A program made the position numbers and the translations under genes. This document shows positions 48,559 through 56,889 of a stretch of 56,905 nt of DNA, piece by piece. Within the stretch, counting starts at the first letter, position 1; each line of letters opens with the position of its first letter. Source of the stretch: an uncultured Methanobrevibacter sp. (GTDB lineage Archaea; Methanobacteriota; Methanobacteria; Methanobacteriales; Methanobacteriaceae); assembly GCF_947166415.1 (NCBI RefSeq), contig NZ_CAMVEE010000010.1, positions 1-56,905 of the forward strand. The letters are read 5' to 3'. The notes beneath the pieces are model-generated. The model made no database searches and was not told where the DNA came from. It saw nothing but the letters and a program-made list of their open reading frames with translations.

Positions 48559-49059
48559 CTAGACTTGGACATCTTTTACAATGAAACTGTAGTAGACATA
48601 GGTTCCTGATTTCTCTTTGACTTGTATTGTCATTTCGGATAATCTGTTAACGAATTCCCTGTATTCTGCAAGGTTGACGTTTCTGACAATGTTGGATTTT
48701 CCGACTGAACCTGCATTTTCAAGTTCAAGGATTGATGTAATGAAGTCAAAGAGTACGCTTCCTTTTCTGATGTCTTTGTGGTCATCGCCGTCGTTTTTGA
48801 GGTTTACGTTGATTTCAATGTAGAGCTGGTCTTCATCCTGGAAGATGAATAGCTTGAATCTGTTTACGGTTTTTTCTTCACCGTCGTAGTCAAAGGTGTA
48901 TGATGTAACTGAAGACATTTGTGGTCTGCCTCTTAATAGGGTTCCGTCTTCAAAGTCTTTAAGTTCCGCTTTTTCATATCCTTCCGGAATTTCTACAATC
49001 TCTTCGTAATCTAGCTCTGTGCCTGTAAATATTGTTTGTTTAGTATTTTCAAAACTCAT
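48559..49059 (-). CDS. Early-operon hypothetical protein, possible ssDNA-binding
   Basis: The 166-residue acidic protein is mostly beta in prediction (TSYTFDYDGEEKTVNRFKLFIFQD, QLYIEINVNL) with an acidic N-terminus. It sits between the annealing-like protein and the helicase, where many viruses encode a single-stranded DNA-binding protein; the fold cannot be confirmed by eye. AGGAGAG precedes the start. Confidence 0.5.
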   Translation of the reverse strand: MSFENTKQTIFTGTELDYEEIVEIPEGYEKAELKDFEDGTLLRGRPQMSSVTSYTFDYDGEEKTVNRFKLFIFQDEDQLYIEINVNLKNDGDDHKDIRKGSVLFDFITSILELENAGSVGKSNIVRNVNLAEYREFVNRLSEMTIQVKEKSGTYVYYSFIVKDVQV

Positions 49060-49091
49060 TTTGATTCTCTCCTAAAAAATATTAAAGAGGA

Positions 49092-49649
49092 TTAGTTAAC
49101 ATCCTCTTTTAGAAATTTTGACTGGTTAACTATTCTTTCAGCTGACATTTCCTCTGCTGATACTTCTCCGGCTCCAATCAGTTCAGCTATTGCACGGTTG
49201 GTTGCACGGGTTTTTGCAGTGGACATTATTGTGTGGTCTGAAACTTTGTCTTTTCCTTTTTCGCTGCGGGAGCATAAAGCATCGGATTCTACGCTGCGGC
49301 CATTAGGTAAAGTTGCCCTTACGCAGTAGTATGCCTCTTTTATCCTTCCGGTTTTTGTCCTTTCAAGGTCACGGTCAACAATTTCAGTATCGACATTGAA
49401 TGCTCTTGAGAGCTTCTGCCATGCTGACTTTTTCTTGAAGTGTCTTTTTACTTTAACGTAATTTCCATCTTCATCTTTTTCTTTAACGACTATTTCCTGA
49501 TAGTCTGTGTCATTCAACAGTCCTTTACATAGTTTTTGATATGCGTCCCATTGTTCAATTGCAACGTCAACGTCAGGGACATTATCAACTTTAACTATTT
49601 CAGTTTCCTGAGAAACATGTGGTTCTTCTATAAGTTCTGCTTTTACCAT
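49092..49649 (-). CDS. Putative Rad52/annealing-type recombination protein
   Basis: The 185-residue protein has the pattern SAWQKLSRAF, then YYCVRATLPNGRSVE, then STAKTRATNRAIAELIGAGEVSAEE. The TRATNRAI helix preceded by a small beta sheet recurs in phage single-strand annealing proteins. GGTGATAATA gives the ATG at 49649. Position in the early replication operon agrees with a role in recombination-dependent replication. Family assignment is inferred from motifs only. Confidence 0.5.
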   Translation of the reverse strand: MVKAELIEEPHVSQETEIVKVDNVPDVDVAIEQWDAYQKLCKGLLNDTDYQEIVVKEKDEDGNYVKVKRHFKKKSAWQKLSRAFNVDTEIVDRDLERTKTGRIKEAYYCVRATLPNGRSVESDALCSRSEKGKDKVSDHTIMSTAKTRATNRAIAELIGAGEVSAEEMSAERIVNQSKFLKEDVN

Positions 49650-49660
49650 TATTATCACCT

Positions 49661-49798
49661 TTATAATGCTCCAAAGCTGGCGGTGGCAATTCCAATCCAG
49701 CCGATAGTCACGGCAAATACCATGCTTCCGATGAAAATCATTTTTGGATTTGGATCCATCGGTTCTTCTTTTGGATATAATCTGGCAGGTTTAGGCAT
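49661..49798 (-). CDS. 45-residue single-helix membrane protein
   Basis: The frame reads MPKPARLYPKEEPMDPNPK followed by one transmembrane helix (MIFIGSMVFAVTIGWIGIAT). AGGAGG lies nine bases upstream of the ATG, and the gene fits neatly between two early-operon genes. Function unknown; superinfection exclusion or membrane attachment are possible. Confidence 0.55.
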   Translation of the reverse strand: MPKPARLYPKEEPMDPNPKMIFIGSMVFAVTIGWIGIATASFGAL

Positions 49799-50015
49799 AC
49801 TGACCAAACCTCCTGATGCAAACCTCAATAATTAAATTCAAGTTAATTATTGTAGTCTTTCCTCCTTTTTTGCGGATAACAACTGTTTTATTGTCCGGGA
49901 AATTCAATTCATCTGATTTCAATACCGCACAATAAGGGTCTTCATTTGCAGATACGAATGCGATGAAATGTCCTTCATCCAGATTCTTCTGCATTTCAAG
50001 AATTGCATTTTCCAT
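49791..50015 (-). CDS. Early-operon hypothetical protein
   Basis: The 74-residue product is an alpha/beta protein (GHFIAFVSANEDPYCAVLK, KTTIINLNLIIEVCIRRF). ATG 50015 is favoured over 50021 because AGGAGTGA otherwise abuts the start. It overlaps the following gene by eight bases. No family recognised. Confidence 0.5.
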   Translation of the reverse strand: MENAILEMQKNLDEGHFIAFVSANEDPYCAVLKSDELNFPDNKTVVIRKKGGKTTIINLNLIIEVCIRRFGQYA

Positions 50016-50017
50016 AA

Positions 50018-50308
50018 TCATTCACTCCTGTTTTTCCTGAATCCAACAATGAATGCTTCTCCTCTTATGAATTTGACAAAACCAATATCTCCTTCAGCTG
50101 CATAATGTATTAATGACAATAGCTTGGAGTGTATTAGTGTCTGGTATGCCTTTTTACCACCATCCACCAATACGATACCGTCATCGTCAATGTAGAGGAT
50201 AACTTGTTCAACATCGCCTTTGGCAACTTTAATCTCACCATTGTGAGTTAGTATGCCGTGGTAGTTGTCTTCAAATTGGTTTTGATCAATTGGTGAATAG
50301 CTGTTCAT
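50018..50308 (-). CDS. Early-operon hypothetical protein
   Basis: The 96-residue product is mainly beta (GEIKVAKGDVEQVILYIDDD, EAFIVGFRKN). ATG 50308 has GGTGAG just upstream and overlaps the end of the preceding small gene. No family recognised; its size and operon position suit a small DNA-metabolism or regulatory protein. Confidence 0.5.
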   Translation of the reverse strand: MNSYSPIDQNQFEDNYHGILTHNGEIKVAKGDVEQVILYIDDDGIVLVDGGKKAYQTLIHSKLLSLIHYAAEGDIGFVKFIRGEAFIVGFRKNRSE

Positions 50309-50414
50309 TCTGCTCACCGTTTTTTCTAATTATTTTAAATATGTCAACAATTTCATCCCATGCTTCTTCTGGGACCATAACATATCTTTTTCCTTTGATT
50401 TCTTTTCTTAACAT
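50286..50414 (-). CDS. 42-residue early protein
   Basis: The frame encodes MLRKEIKGKRYVMVPEEAWD and a helical remainder, resembling a short AbrB-like or ribbon-helix segment. AAAGGAG lies ten bases upstream, and the stop overlaps the next gene by 23 bases. Support is from start signal and operon position. Confidence 0.45.
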   Translation of the reverse strand: MLRKEIKGKRYVMVPEEAWDEIVDIFKIIRKNGEQNEQLFTN

Positions 50415-50444
50415 GGTTGGCGACTCCTTTAATGTTAATGTAAT

Positions 50445-50606
50445 TCAACAGTCTAGTTTCAATATCCTGATTTGGTACAAGTCAAAGAATTCTTTTTCAT
50501 TTCTGATGTTTTCACATTCCGTGATTTCACTGATGGCTTCCTCCAGCGCCTGGAAGTTGCCCGGAACAATGACTTCTTTGGTTATACATTTTTTTACTCC
50601 AATCAT
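50445..50606 (-). CDS. 53-residue first gene of the early operon
   Basis: The frame reads MIGVKKCITKEVIVPGNFQA and continues with acidic helix (EEAISEITECENI) to LKLDC. GGAGTC precedes the ATG at good spacing. It is the most upstream gene of the leftward early cluster. No family recognised. Confidence 0.45.
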   Translation of the reverse strand: MIGVKKCITKEVIVPGNFQALEEAISEITECENIRNEKEFFDLYQIRILKLDC

Positions 50607-50965
50607 GATTTAGAGACTCCATTTATTTTTCCCAATCAAATTAATCTGTTGGGGTTATTTGTATTGTCAACGGTCAAAATTTTCAATCAGATTGGTCAGA
50701 AATTTATAAAAAATAAAAATAGTGGTTGTAATGTTAATTTTCCTTTATTAACCAATTATTAAACATTTCCAGTTTAAATTGTACAAATGTTTATATATAT
50801 TATTAACAAATTTATTATTGGGTTAAGTTTTGGAAAATATTAATTTTAACATGGTTTGGCGACTCTGTTTCTATTTTTATTTTCTTACTGACCCACTTTG
50901 AAAATACTTTTTTTTATTGATCTGATTTTATATCTTTTTTTGATGTTCACCTCGATTTTTAACTT

Positions 50966-51035
50966 CATCACAAAAATTGTTTTCATAGTGAAAAATTGCT
51001 TTCACTTTGAAAAATTGTAGTCATTTTGTGATGGT
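50966..51035. promoter_or_regulatory. Operator-like inverted repeats upstream of the early operon
   Basis: CATCACAAAA is matched by TTTTGTGATG about 60 bases on. Between them lie two direct TGAAAAATTG repeats and the palindrome-like GTGAAA...TTTCAC. The layout suggests a repressor or initiator binding cluster. Confidence 0.4.
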
Positions 51036-51324
51036 CAATACTACATTACAATTTGAACTATTTAAAGCTTACTATGGAATTTGAATGAATAATGTTTAAT
51101 TTTTTTTCAAAAAAATATGTTTTTGACCCTAGTATTTTTGGAGATTTTGTTAAACGATTAAACAACCACTTCGTGTCAGAAAACTAGAATGTATAAAATC
51201 AAAATCATGAAATATCACATGAATTTTTCAGGGTGAAAAATGAAATGACAGTTATTAAAATATTCGTAATTTATGACTTAAATTAATGTTAAAGTTCTCT
51301 GATTAATTTAATGAAACGGATTTG

Positions 51325-51428
51325 ACATTAACAAAAGAAGATTTAAAAAAAATACATTAATTCAAAGTCAGGATATATATCAAAGGTTTAAAATAAGTTT
51401 TTGAATAAGTATACTCAGACGTTAATGT
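51325..51428. repeat. Dyad repeat unit U5
   Basis: ACATTAACA (51325-51333), GATATATATC (51372-51381) and CGTTAATGT (51420-51428), with arms exactly equidistant from the centre. It forms the left border of the fprA/trmB/mtrA cargo. Confidence 0.75.
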
Positions 51429-51528
51429 TAAAGTGGAGGTCATGTTTCCAGTTGGAAAAGAAATATTGTATACTTTCTGAACTTTGTTAGTTAAATAATA
51501 AAAAAAGGGATTATTAGAATTTTGAATT

Positions 51529-51783
51529 CTATAATCCATATTTGAATTTAATTCTGTATTCTTGATTGATGGATTCTGTTTGAATGTATTCTCCTTTAAT
51601 TAGCTCTGAAATTTTAGCTAAATCCTCATCTGAAATCTTTTCATCATCAGATAATGGCAGGAAGAAAGTAATCTCATCATCCACAATCAGATAGTTTAAA
51701 AGCTTTGCTTCTCTTTTTTGGTATTTGCCAATAATCTCTTCAATTTTTCCTTCAATATCTTTGTCCAAATTAACCATATTCAT
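51529..51783 (-). CDS. Hypothetical 84-residue protein after fprA
   Basis: The acidic alpha/beta product (YLIVDDEITFFLPLSDDEKI) overlaps the fprA stop by four bases (ATGA), so it is translated with it. No family recognised. It may be an accessory of the flavodiiron protein, since it belongs to the same TrmB-led transcription unit. Confidence 0.5.
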   Translation of the reverse strand: MNMVNLDKDIEGKIEEIIGKYQKREAKLLNYLIVDDEITFFLPLSDDEKISDEDLAKISELIKGEYIQTESINQEYRIKFKYGL

Positions 51784-53009
51784 TCACCTTTTATTGATTT
51801 TGCAAGTTCAACCCCTTTCTGGAATGCCTCTTCATAGATATCTTCATCGGGAACAAATACTGCGTCCATTGTATCAAATATTGTAAAGCCTGCACTTTCT
51901 AAATCTCTTTGGAGTTTAGCAATTGCTCCACCTCCCCATCCTTTGGATGAGAATATTAGCGCATTTTTTTCGCTGGTTGTACCTTTGAAATTTAGGCAGT
52001 CAAGCCAGTACATTAGGTTTCCAATTCTTGGGAAAGGCTTGTTCATCATTGTTGGGGCACCTAAGGCTATTGCTTTTGAATCAAGAATGTCAGATACCAC
52101 TTCTGATTCATAATCGCTTTCCATATGATACATTACAGCTTCGATGCCTTCACTCATTATACCCTCAGCAATTTGGAATGCCAATTTCTCTGTGGAATGG
52201 TGCATCGTATCATAGACAATTGTAATCTTATCTTCACAAACTCCACTCGCCCAGTCAGAATATGCCTGAATGATTTTTGATGGGTCTTTCCAGATTTGGC
52301 CGTGGCATGGTGCAATCATTTTGATTTGCTCTACAATTCCTGCTTCAGTTAATTCCTGAAATTTCATCCTGAGCATCGGAGCACCTAAAACCACCAGATT
52401 AGCAAAGAATTTCTTAGCTGCTTTTAAAATAAAGTCTTCAGAGTAATCTTCAGCATATCTTTTGGATAGGCATAAGTGCTGTCCGAAAGCATCATTTGAG
52501 AATAATATTCCTTCTTCAGCATACATTACAAACATACTGTCCGGCCAGTGAAGCATAGGGGCTGATACAATAGCTAAAGTTTTACCACCCAAATCAATAC
52601 TGTCACCTGTTTTTACAGTAGTGATTTCAACATCAGAGTAAGTATGATATTGCTTTTCTAAAAATTCAGCACCTTTCGGAGATGCATAAACTTCAGCTTC
52701 AGGATATTTGTCAATAGTCTCTTTAAGTCCCATTGAATGGTCAAGTTCAGTGTGGCATTGGATAAATACATCAATCTTGTTTTCACGATTTTCTTTAGCA
52801 AATGCATCTTCAATCCGAGCATTCAATTGATCTATCATGCCGTCTGAGAATACATTATCAATCAATGCAACTTTCTCTTCACCAAATACCAGATAACAGT
52901 TGTAAGTTGTTCCAGGAATTGCAAATCCATGGAAACTTCTTGTGTTCCAATGAAGTGCACCAACTCAGTACACGCCATCGGCTATTTTTACAGATTCCGC
53001 TTTCATCAT
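51780..53009 (-). pseudogene. fprA: F420H2 oxidase FprA (flavodiiron protein) with in-frame TGA
   Basis: The full frame from ATG 53009 gives 409 residues, the normal FprA length. It has a beta-lactamase-type diiron domain (HTELDHSMG) and a C-terminal flavodoxin domain (IVYDTMHHST, GAPTMMNKPFP, SKGWGGGA). FprA reduces O2 to water with F420H2 and protects methanogens from oxygen. Codon 15 of the downstream-ATG count, in DGVY-stop-VGALHW, is TGA where the family has Trp (TGG). A TTG at 52865 could give a truncated protein lacking the first diiron-domain strands. It lies three bases after the TrmB gene. Confidence 0.85.
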
Positions 53010-53012
53010 AAA

Positions 53013-53816
53013 TCACTTTTTAGTTATTTTTTTATTAAATGAGTTTAACATATTGAACTGTTTAATGAAATAATCATTGAAATTCTTGCACAGTGCTTCA
53101 TACCTGTTGTTTACGCCAATTGCAGTTTCCGGCTTTACTGAATTGTTCTCACCTTCAAATCTTGCAAATGTCCCTACCAATTCCCTTCCATCACGTATCA
53201 ACATTTTCATCATCGGCAAGTCCCCTTCAACTATTTCCAGATTGGACAATTTTGCTTTTTTGAATATATCAATTATTTCTATTTTTTCATTTTCCACATA
53301 ACACTCTTTATTTGCAATGATCTTAATTTTAACAGATCTTGGAAGGTGATTGAATGCTTTAATCATCATTTGCGCTTCGCCTTTAAGTAAAAATCCGGCT
53401 CTCAATGTAATTAGCTTCGATGCTTTTTTAATCACTTCCATTTCTTTTTCTAAAATGTTGTCTGTAGTGTGTATAAGCCATACTGGAGCCTGAACTTCTG
53501 AAGTATTGTTTAAATATAATTCTTCAAGCTTTTTTTCAGTTGATTGTAGCTCATCAATGAGATTTTCCTTTTCCTGTTTGAATATTACCGTAGGCTCTAT
53601 GACAGTGTATCTTAAAGGTCTGCTTCTTGTGATTTCTACAAATCCTTTCATTTCAAGTTGATTTAATATATCATAAATTCTAGAACGTGGCAGGTTGGAT
53701 ACTTCTGCAATTTCATCTGCCTGGCCAGTGATTATTTTAGTAAGTCCTATATATGCTTGAGCCTCATATCGGTTCAATCCAAGCTTTTTTAAAGAGTTTA
53801 TCATTTTCTCCATCAT
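53013..53816 (-). CDS. TrmB-family transcription regulator
   Basis: The 267-residue protein has a TrmB winged helix (LKKLGLNRYEAQAYIGL, NLPRSRIYDILNQLEMKGFV), a coiled linker (ENLIDELQSTEKKLEELYL) and a C-terminal effector domain. It lies directly upstream of fprA in the same orientation (three-base gap), so it probably controls this oxygen-defence unit. GAGGAAT precedes the ATG. Family members respond to sugars or redox state; the ligand here is unknown. Confidence 0.8.
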   Translation of the reverse strand: MMEKMINSLKKLGLNRYEAQAYIGLTKIITGQADEIAEVSNLPRSRIYDILNQLEMKGFVEITRSRPLRYTVIEPTVIFKQEKENLIDELQSTEKKLEELYLNNTSEVQAPVWLIHTTDNILEKEMEVIKKASKLITLRAGFLLKGEAQMMIKAFNHLPRSVKIKIIANKECYVENEKIEIIDIFKKAKLSNLEIVEGDLPMMKMLIRDGRELVGTFARFEGENNSVKPETAIGVNNRYEALCKNFNDYFIKQFNMLNSFNKKITKK

Positions 53817-53930
53817 ATTCCTCTTATCATTAATGTTAAGGATATCTTTTAAAAGAGCACTATTAATAAATTTTGTTACTTTTTATACAAATCTAGTGAC
53901 ATTGTGATTTTAAAAAAAATTAAGCTGAAG

Positions 53931-54491
53931 TTAGGCTTCAGCTTCTTTTTTCTTGTCTTTTTTGACAATAACCATTTTTTCGTTTTCTTCATCAACTTCC
54001 ATGACAATCGGTTCTGCTTCAAGAGCACCAGGATCTTTTTCAATACATTCATTTATTTTAGATTGAATTGTTCCGATGTCTTCAGTGTCGATTAAATCAA
54101 CAATCTCCAACTGTTTCTGGAATCTTTCAACACCCTCAAGAGGTAAATTTTCAACAAAAGGGATTGCCCCTGTTGCACCAATGATTTTCTTTTTATCTGC
54201 ATCTGCACCGTTTTCATGTAATGCTTTGAAACTTTGACCTGTAATGTGGCCTTGCACTTCCGCTCCGGCCAAAATGAAAAATCTTATATTTGGATTTGAG
54301 ACGACGTTTGCAACTACTTTTTCAATACCTAAGTTTTCTGTTTTGCATGGTCCTGCAATAGCTGCTCCTGAAAGTTCTGCTTCAATATGAGAAGCAAGTG
54401 TTGCAACCGCTACTGGGCTTTCAGGATCTCCAACAATGTAATCTCCAGTTATTACTGGCCAATCAGCGGCAGGTGCTTTTTTATCAACCAT
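53931..54491 (-). CDS. mtrA: MtrA, corrinoid subunit of methyl-H4MPT:CoM methyltransferase
   Basis: The 186-residue protein is unmistakable Mtr[21 protein letters not shown] at the start, [17 protein letters not shown], and [14 protein letters not shown] with the cobalt-coordinating His82. It carries the corrinoid that passes the methyl group from H4MPT to coenzyme M in the sodium-pumping Mtr complex. The C-terminal membrane helix of complex-type MtrA is missing; the tail is acidic/Lys-rich ([10 protein letters not shown]), so this is the soluble paralogue type. GGGAGG lies upstream, with a TTTATAAAT box. It has no other Mtr genes nearby. Confidence 0.9.
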   Translation of the reverse strand: MVDKKAPAADWPVITGDYIVGDPESPVAVATLASHIEAELSGAAIAGPCKTENLGIEKVVANVVSNPNIRFFILAGAEVQGHITGQSFKALHENGADADKKKIIGATGAIPFVENLPLEGVERFQKQLEIVDLIDTEDIGTIQSKINECIEKDPGALEAEPIVMEVDEENEKMVIVKKDKKKEAEA

Positions 54492-54874
54492 AATTCATTC
54501 CTCCCATTAATTTATAAATAAAACTGGTTAATTATTATATTTAAATATTTTGTAACTTAATTAGGATTATTTGTATAAATGAATTATTAAGTCTCTTATT
54601 TGTCTTTATCTTTGCAATGAACATCAGAAACATATGTTTATCAGAACTAAATTTCCATTAACATGATGTTGATAATTCAATTGCTGCTTTTTTAGATTTG
54701 ATTTGATGAGGTGATATTAACATTAACGGCCACCATTTATCAAATCAATCCTGTTTTTCCATTAGGATATATATCAAAGCATTCAAGAAAAGAAGTTTTG
54801 AATAGCTAAATCCAATCGTTAATGTTGGGATTATGAGGAATTGAATTTTAAAAACAGTTTGGACAATGGGGAAT
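54492..54874. other. Intergenic region upstream of mtrA
   Basis: It holds the mtrA promoter (TATA-like TTTATAAATAA near 54510) and the whole dyad unit U6 (54720-54825). No coding frame. Confidence 0.6.
54720..54825. repeat. Dyad repeat unit U6
   Basis: ACATTAACG (54720-54728), GATATATATC (54766-54775) and CGTTAATGT (54817-54825). It forms the right border of the fprA/trmB/mtrA cargo, opposite U5. Confidence 0.75.
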
Positions 54875-55387
54875 TTATAATATATCCCCAAATACATCTT
54901 CGCCCTTTTCAGTTAATATAAACATCTTTTTATTCTCTTCTTCAATATTGACATATTCAAGGAGGCCTGCATTTAATAATCTAAGCATTATGTTGGAGAG
55001 AAACTTTTCTTCAGTTGCATCATCCAATGTAGTATCAGGATATAATACTCCTCTAACATCAGTCATGTTCCAATTTTCACGTTCGACTTCCGAGTTCCAC
55101 CTGTAGATTTTTTCGCATGTCATCTCAGAGATAAACCCTTTTTCCAAGACTTGCTTAACATCATCAAAGGATTCCACAAGAAAAAAGTGTGAACGGCTGG
55201 AAAAGAATCCGTATTTCTGAACTCTTTCCTTTTGTGAAATAGACTGCAGGAATCTCCGTGCATCTTCTTGTGTGCTGTTCCAAGTCAATGTTGAAGTGTC
55301 ATTTTCATCTGTAAAGTCAACTATATTCTCATACACCCATTCAATTAAGTTTTTACTATTCTTCCGTATCATATTACCATTTTCCAT
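54875..55387 (-). CDS. Hypothetical protein, possible winged-helix C-terminus
   Basis: The 170-residue acidic protein has a helical N-terminus, a middle with FFSSRSHFFLVESFDDV, and a C-terminal LLNAGLLEYVNIEEENKKMF followed by ILTEKGEDVF, which resembles the last helix and wing of archaeal winged-HTH regulators. No family recognised. It lies next to the integrase in the same orientation, where excision or lysogeny regulators often occur. Confidence 0.5.
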   Translation of the reverse strand: MENGNMIRKNSKNLIEWVYENIVDFTDENDTSTLTWNSTQEDARRFLQSISQKERVQKYGFFSSRSHFFLVESFDDVKQVLEKGFISEMTCEKIYRWNSEVERENWNMTDVRGVLYPDTTLDDATEEKFLSNIMLRLLNAGLLEYVNIEEENKKMFILTEKGEDVFGDIL

Positions 55388-55571
55388 TTCTGTGAATTAC
55401 CAATTTTTGATTTTAATAAATATGAGAGTTTATGAAAAATGAGTAGAGAGTCACATTTCCAGGATCTCAACCATCACCAAATTTACAATTTTACGCTTTT
55501 GTCAAAAAAAGCATCTGAAATATGTGACTCCTATTTGATATATTAAGATTAATTAAAAATATGGGATTTTC

Positions 55572-55596
55572 CCAAGAGAGCATTTGGTAACTATTA
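55572..55596. repeat. 25-bp direct repeat, left of integrase gene
   Basis: The repeat begins CCAAGAGAGCATTTGG and is identical to 56839-56863. The two copies flank the integrase gene (55687-56808). They may be integrase arm-type binding sites or an internal attachment duplication. Confidence 0.7.
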
Positions 55597-55686
55597 ATTT
55601 CAAAAAATGATATATGAAAAAACGTGTTTCTGAAGAGTTTTGAAAAAATAAAAGTAGAAGTGGAATATTCAATTCCACTTTTTAAT

Positions 55687-56808
55687 TTAGGAAAGTCCAA
55701 TGTCTTCATCGATATGCTGCATTATGAAATTAAGCTTTCCATTAAGCTCATCCATCTGAGACTGATAGGATTTGTTTTCATTTTCCAGTTTGACATATTC
55801 AGGACTTTTGATATCAATGGAGTTGACATCCAAATTGATTGTTAAACAATCCATATGTCCAATGTAAGATTCCCTTATGTTTTCAGGGTTGTCAAAGAAA
55901 TAGCTTTGCCTTACTTCAGTTTTTGCCCTGCCCTGCAATGCATCGATGGTGTCCATGTCCAACCCGCTTTCACGAAGTTGGCTTGCATGGAACTTTCTTA
56001 ACATATGGCTGCGGAAACGGATGTTGTGTCCGACTTTGCCAAGACCTAACTGATTGTTGATGGATCTGAATCTTTTCAAGAACTCCTGGTCATTGATTTT
56101 AAACAATGGGGAGTCAGGTTGAAGGTATCTTTGTTCACTTAACAAATAATTGATTATCTCTGTTGTTGCTTCAGGGCTGCAGCAGGTATAATAATATTTG
56201 TTTGTTTTCTGCCTCCTCAGGTAGAACAGTGGTACAACGGTCTGATTGTTTTTCAATCTTCTCAATACTTCATAGATGTCGTTGCTTCTGTGATAGTCTT
56301 CTGTTGCTTTTACGAAATCTCCTATGGTCAGGTTTAGTGTTTCCATTCTTGCACATCCTGATGAGCTCATAAAAAGAATTATTGCTCTCATGAGGGGTGT
56401 GGATATTTTCAAAGCTTTTTTAATGATGTCTTTGTCAGGCAAGTCTTTAAAGCTAATGGCTACTTCATCTATGTTTTTGTTGCTGATTGGTGGCAATGGA
56501 TGGATTTCAATTTCAAAATGCCTGTAGAATGCAAGCAGTTTGCTGAATCTGGTTTTTGCAGTGATGTATGCGTGTTTTTCATAGAGATGTGCTCTAAAGC
56601 TCAACAGTCTTTTTCTTAATGTCCTGTGTTTCCAACGGATTCCTTCTTCCTCTTCATTTTCAGCTTCTTCAAGAAGTTCAACCATTGTTTTGTCATTGAA
56701 CCTGCTGTATTCTCTTATGTAGATTTTGTAGGAATCAATAGTGCTTTTTTTCAGGTTTCTGGTCGTACCAAAATAGGTGATGAGTTCGTCGTCAGTTTTC
56801 ATAGTCAT
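55687..56808 (-). CDS. int: Provirus tyrosine integrase (archaeal type)
   Basis: The 373-residue protein has an N-terminal SAM-like DNA-binding domain and a catalytic domain with Arg154 (SSGCARMETLNL), HxxR at His268/Arg271 (SHMLRKFHAS), ALQGRAKTEVRQSYF with GR in place of the usual GH, and nucleophile Tyr303 or Tyr315. A C-terminal coiled tail (ENENKSYQSQMDELNGKLNF) is added. Its gene lies next to the right terminal repeat, as provirus integrases do, and is flanked by 25-bp direct repeats. GAGGT precedes the ATG. It is unrelated in detail to the hsdS recombinase. Confidence 0.85.
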   Translation of the reverse strand: MTMKTDDELITYFGTTRNLKKSTIDSYKIYIREYSRFNDKTMVELLEEAENEEEEGIRWKHRTLRKRLLSFRAHLYEKHAYITAKTRFSKLLAFYRHFEIEIHPLPPISNKNIDEVAISFKDLPDKDIIKKALKISTPLMRAIILFMSSSGCARMETLNLTIGDFVKATEDYHRSNDIYEVLRRLKNNQTVVPLFYLRRQKTNKYYYTCCSPEATTEIINYLLSEQRYLQPDSPLFKINDQEFLKRFRSINNQLGLGKVGHNIRFRSHMLRKFHASQLRESGLDMDTIDALQGRAKTEVRQSYFFDNPENIRESYIGHMDCLTINLDVNSIDIKSPEYVKLENENKSYQSQMDELNGKLNFIMQHIDEDIGLS

Positions 56809-56838
56809 ATATATTACCTCTTAGTATATTCGATTTAT

Positions 56839-56863
56839 CCAAGAGAGCATTTGGTAACTATTA
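56839..56863. repeat. 25-bp direct repeat, right of integrase gene
   Basis: Exact second copy of 55572-55596, lying in the integrase promoter region 27 bases before the right terminal repeat. Binding by integrase here could repress its own gene. Confidence 0.7.
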
Positions 56864-56889
56864 TAAACTGTCGAGTAATCAAGCATATC

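Larger units (their letters stand above)
50607..51528. other. 922-bp control region of the early operon
   Basis: No convincing gene. It holds a TATA-like AATATATATAAACA (minus strand, near 50795), a decayed copy of the 50414 start region (GAGTCGCCAAACCATG, minus strand, near 50850), an inverted repeat CATCACAAAA...TTTTGTGATG (50966-51035) enclosing two TTCA-GAAAAATTG repeats, and dyad unit U5. Confidence 0.5.

Noticed and set aside
51357..51539. 60-codon minus-strand frame
   Set aside because: No ribosome binding site, and it overlaps dyad unit U5.
52965..52967. TGA in fprA as selenocysteine
   Set aside because: The aligned family residue is Trp, not Cys, and no selenocysteine element is evident; a nonsense mutation or read error is simpler.
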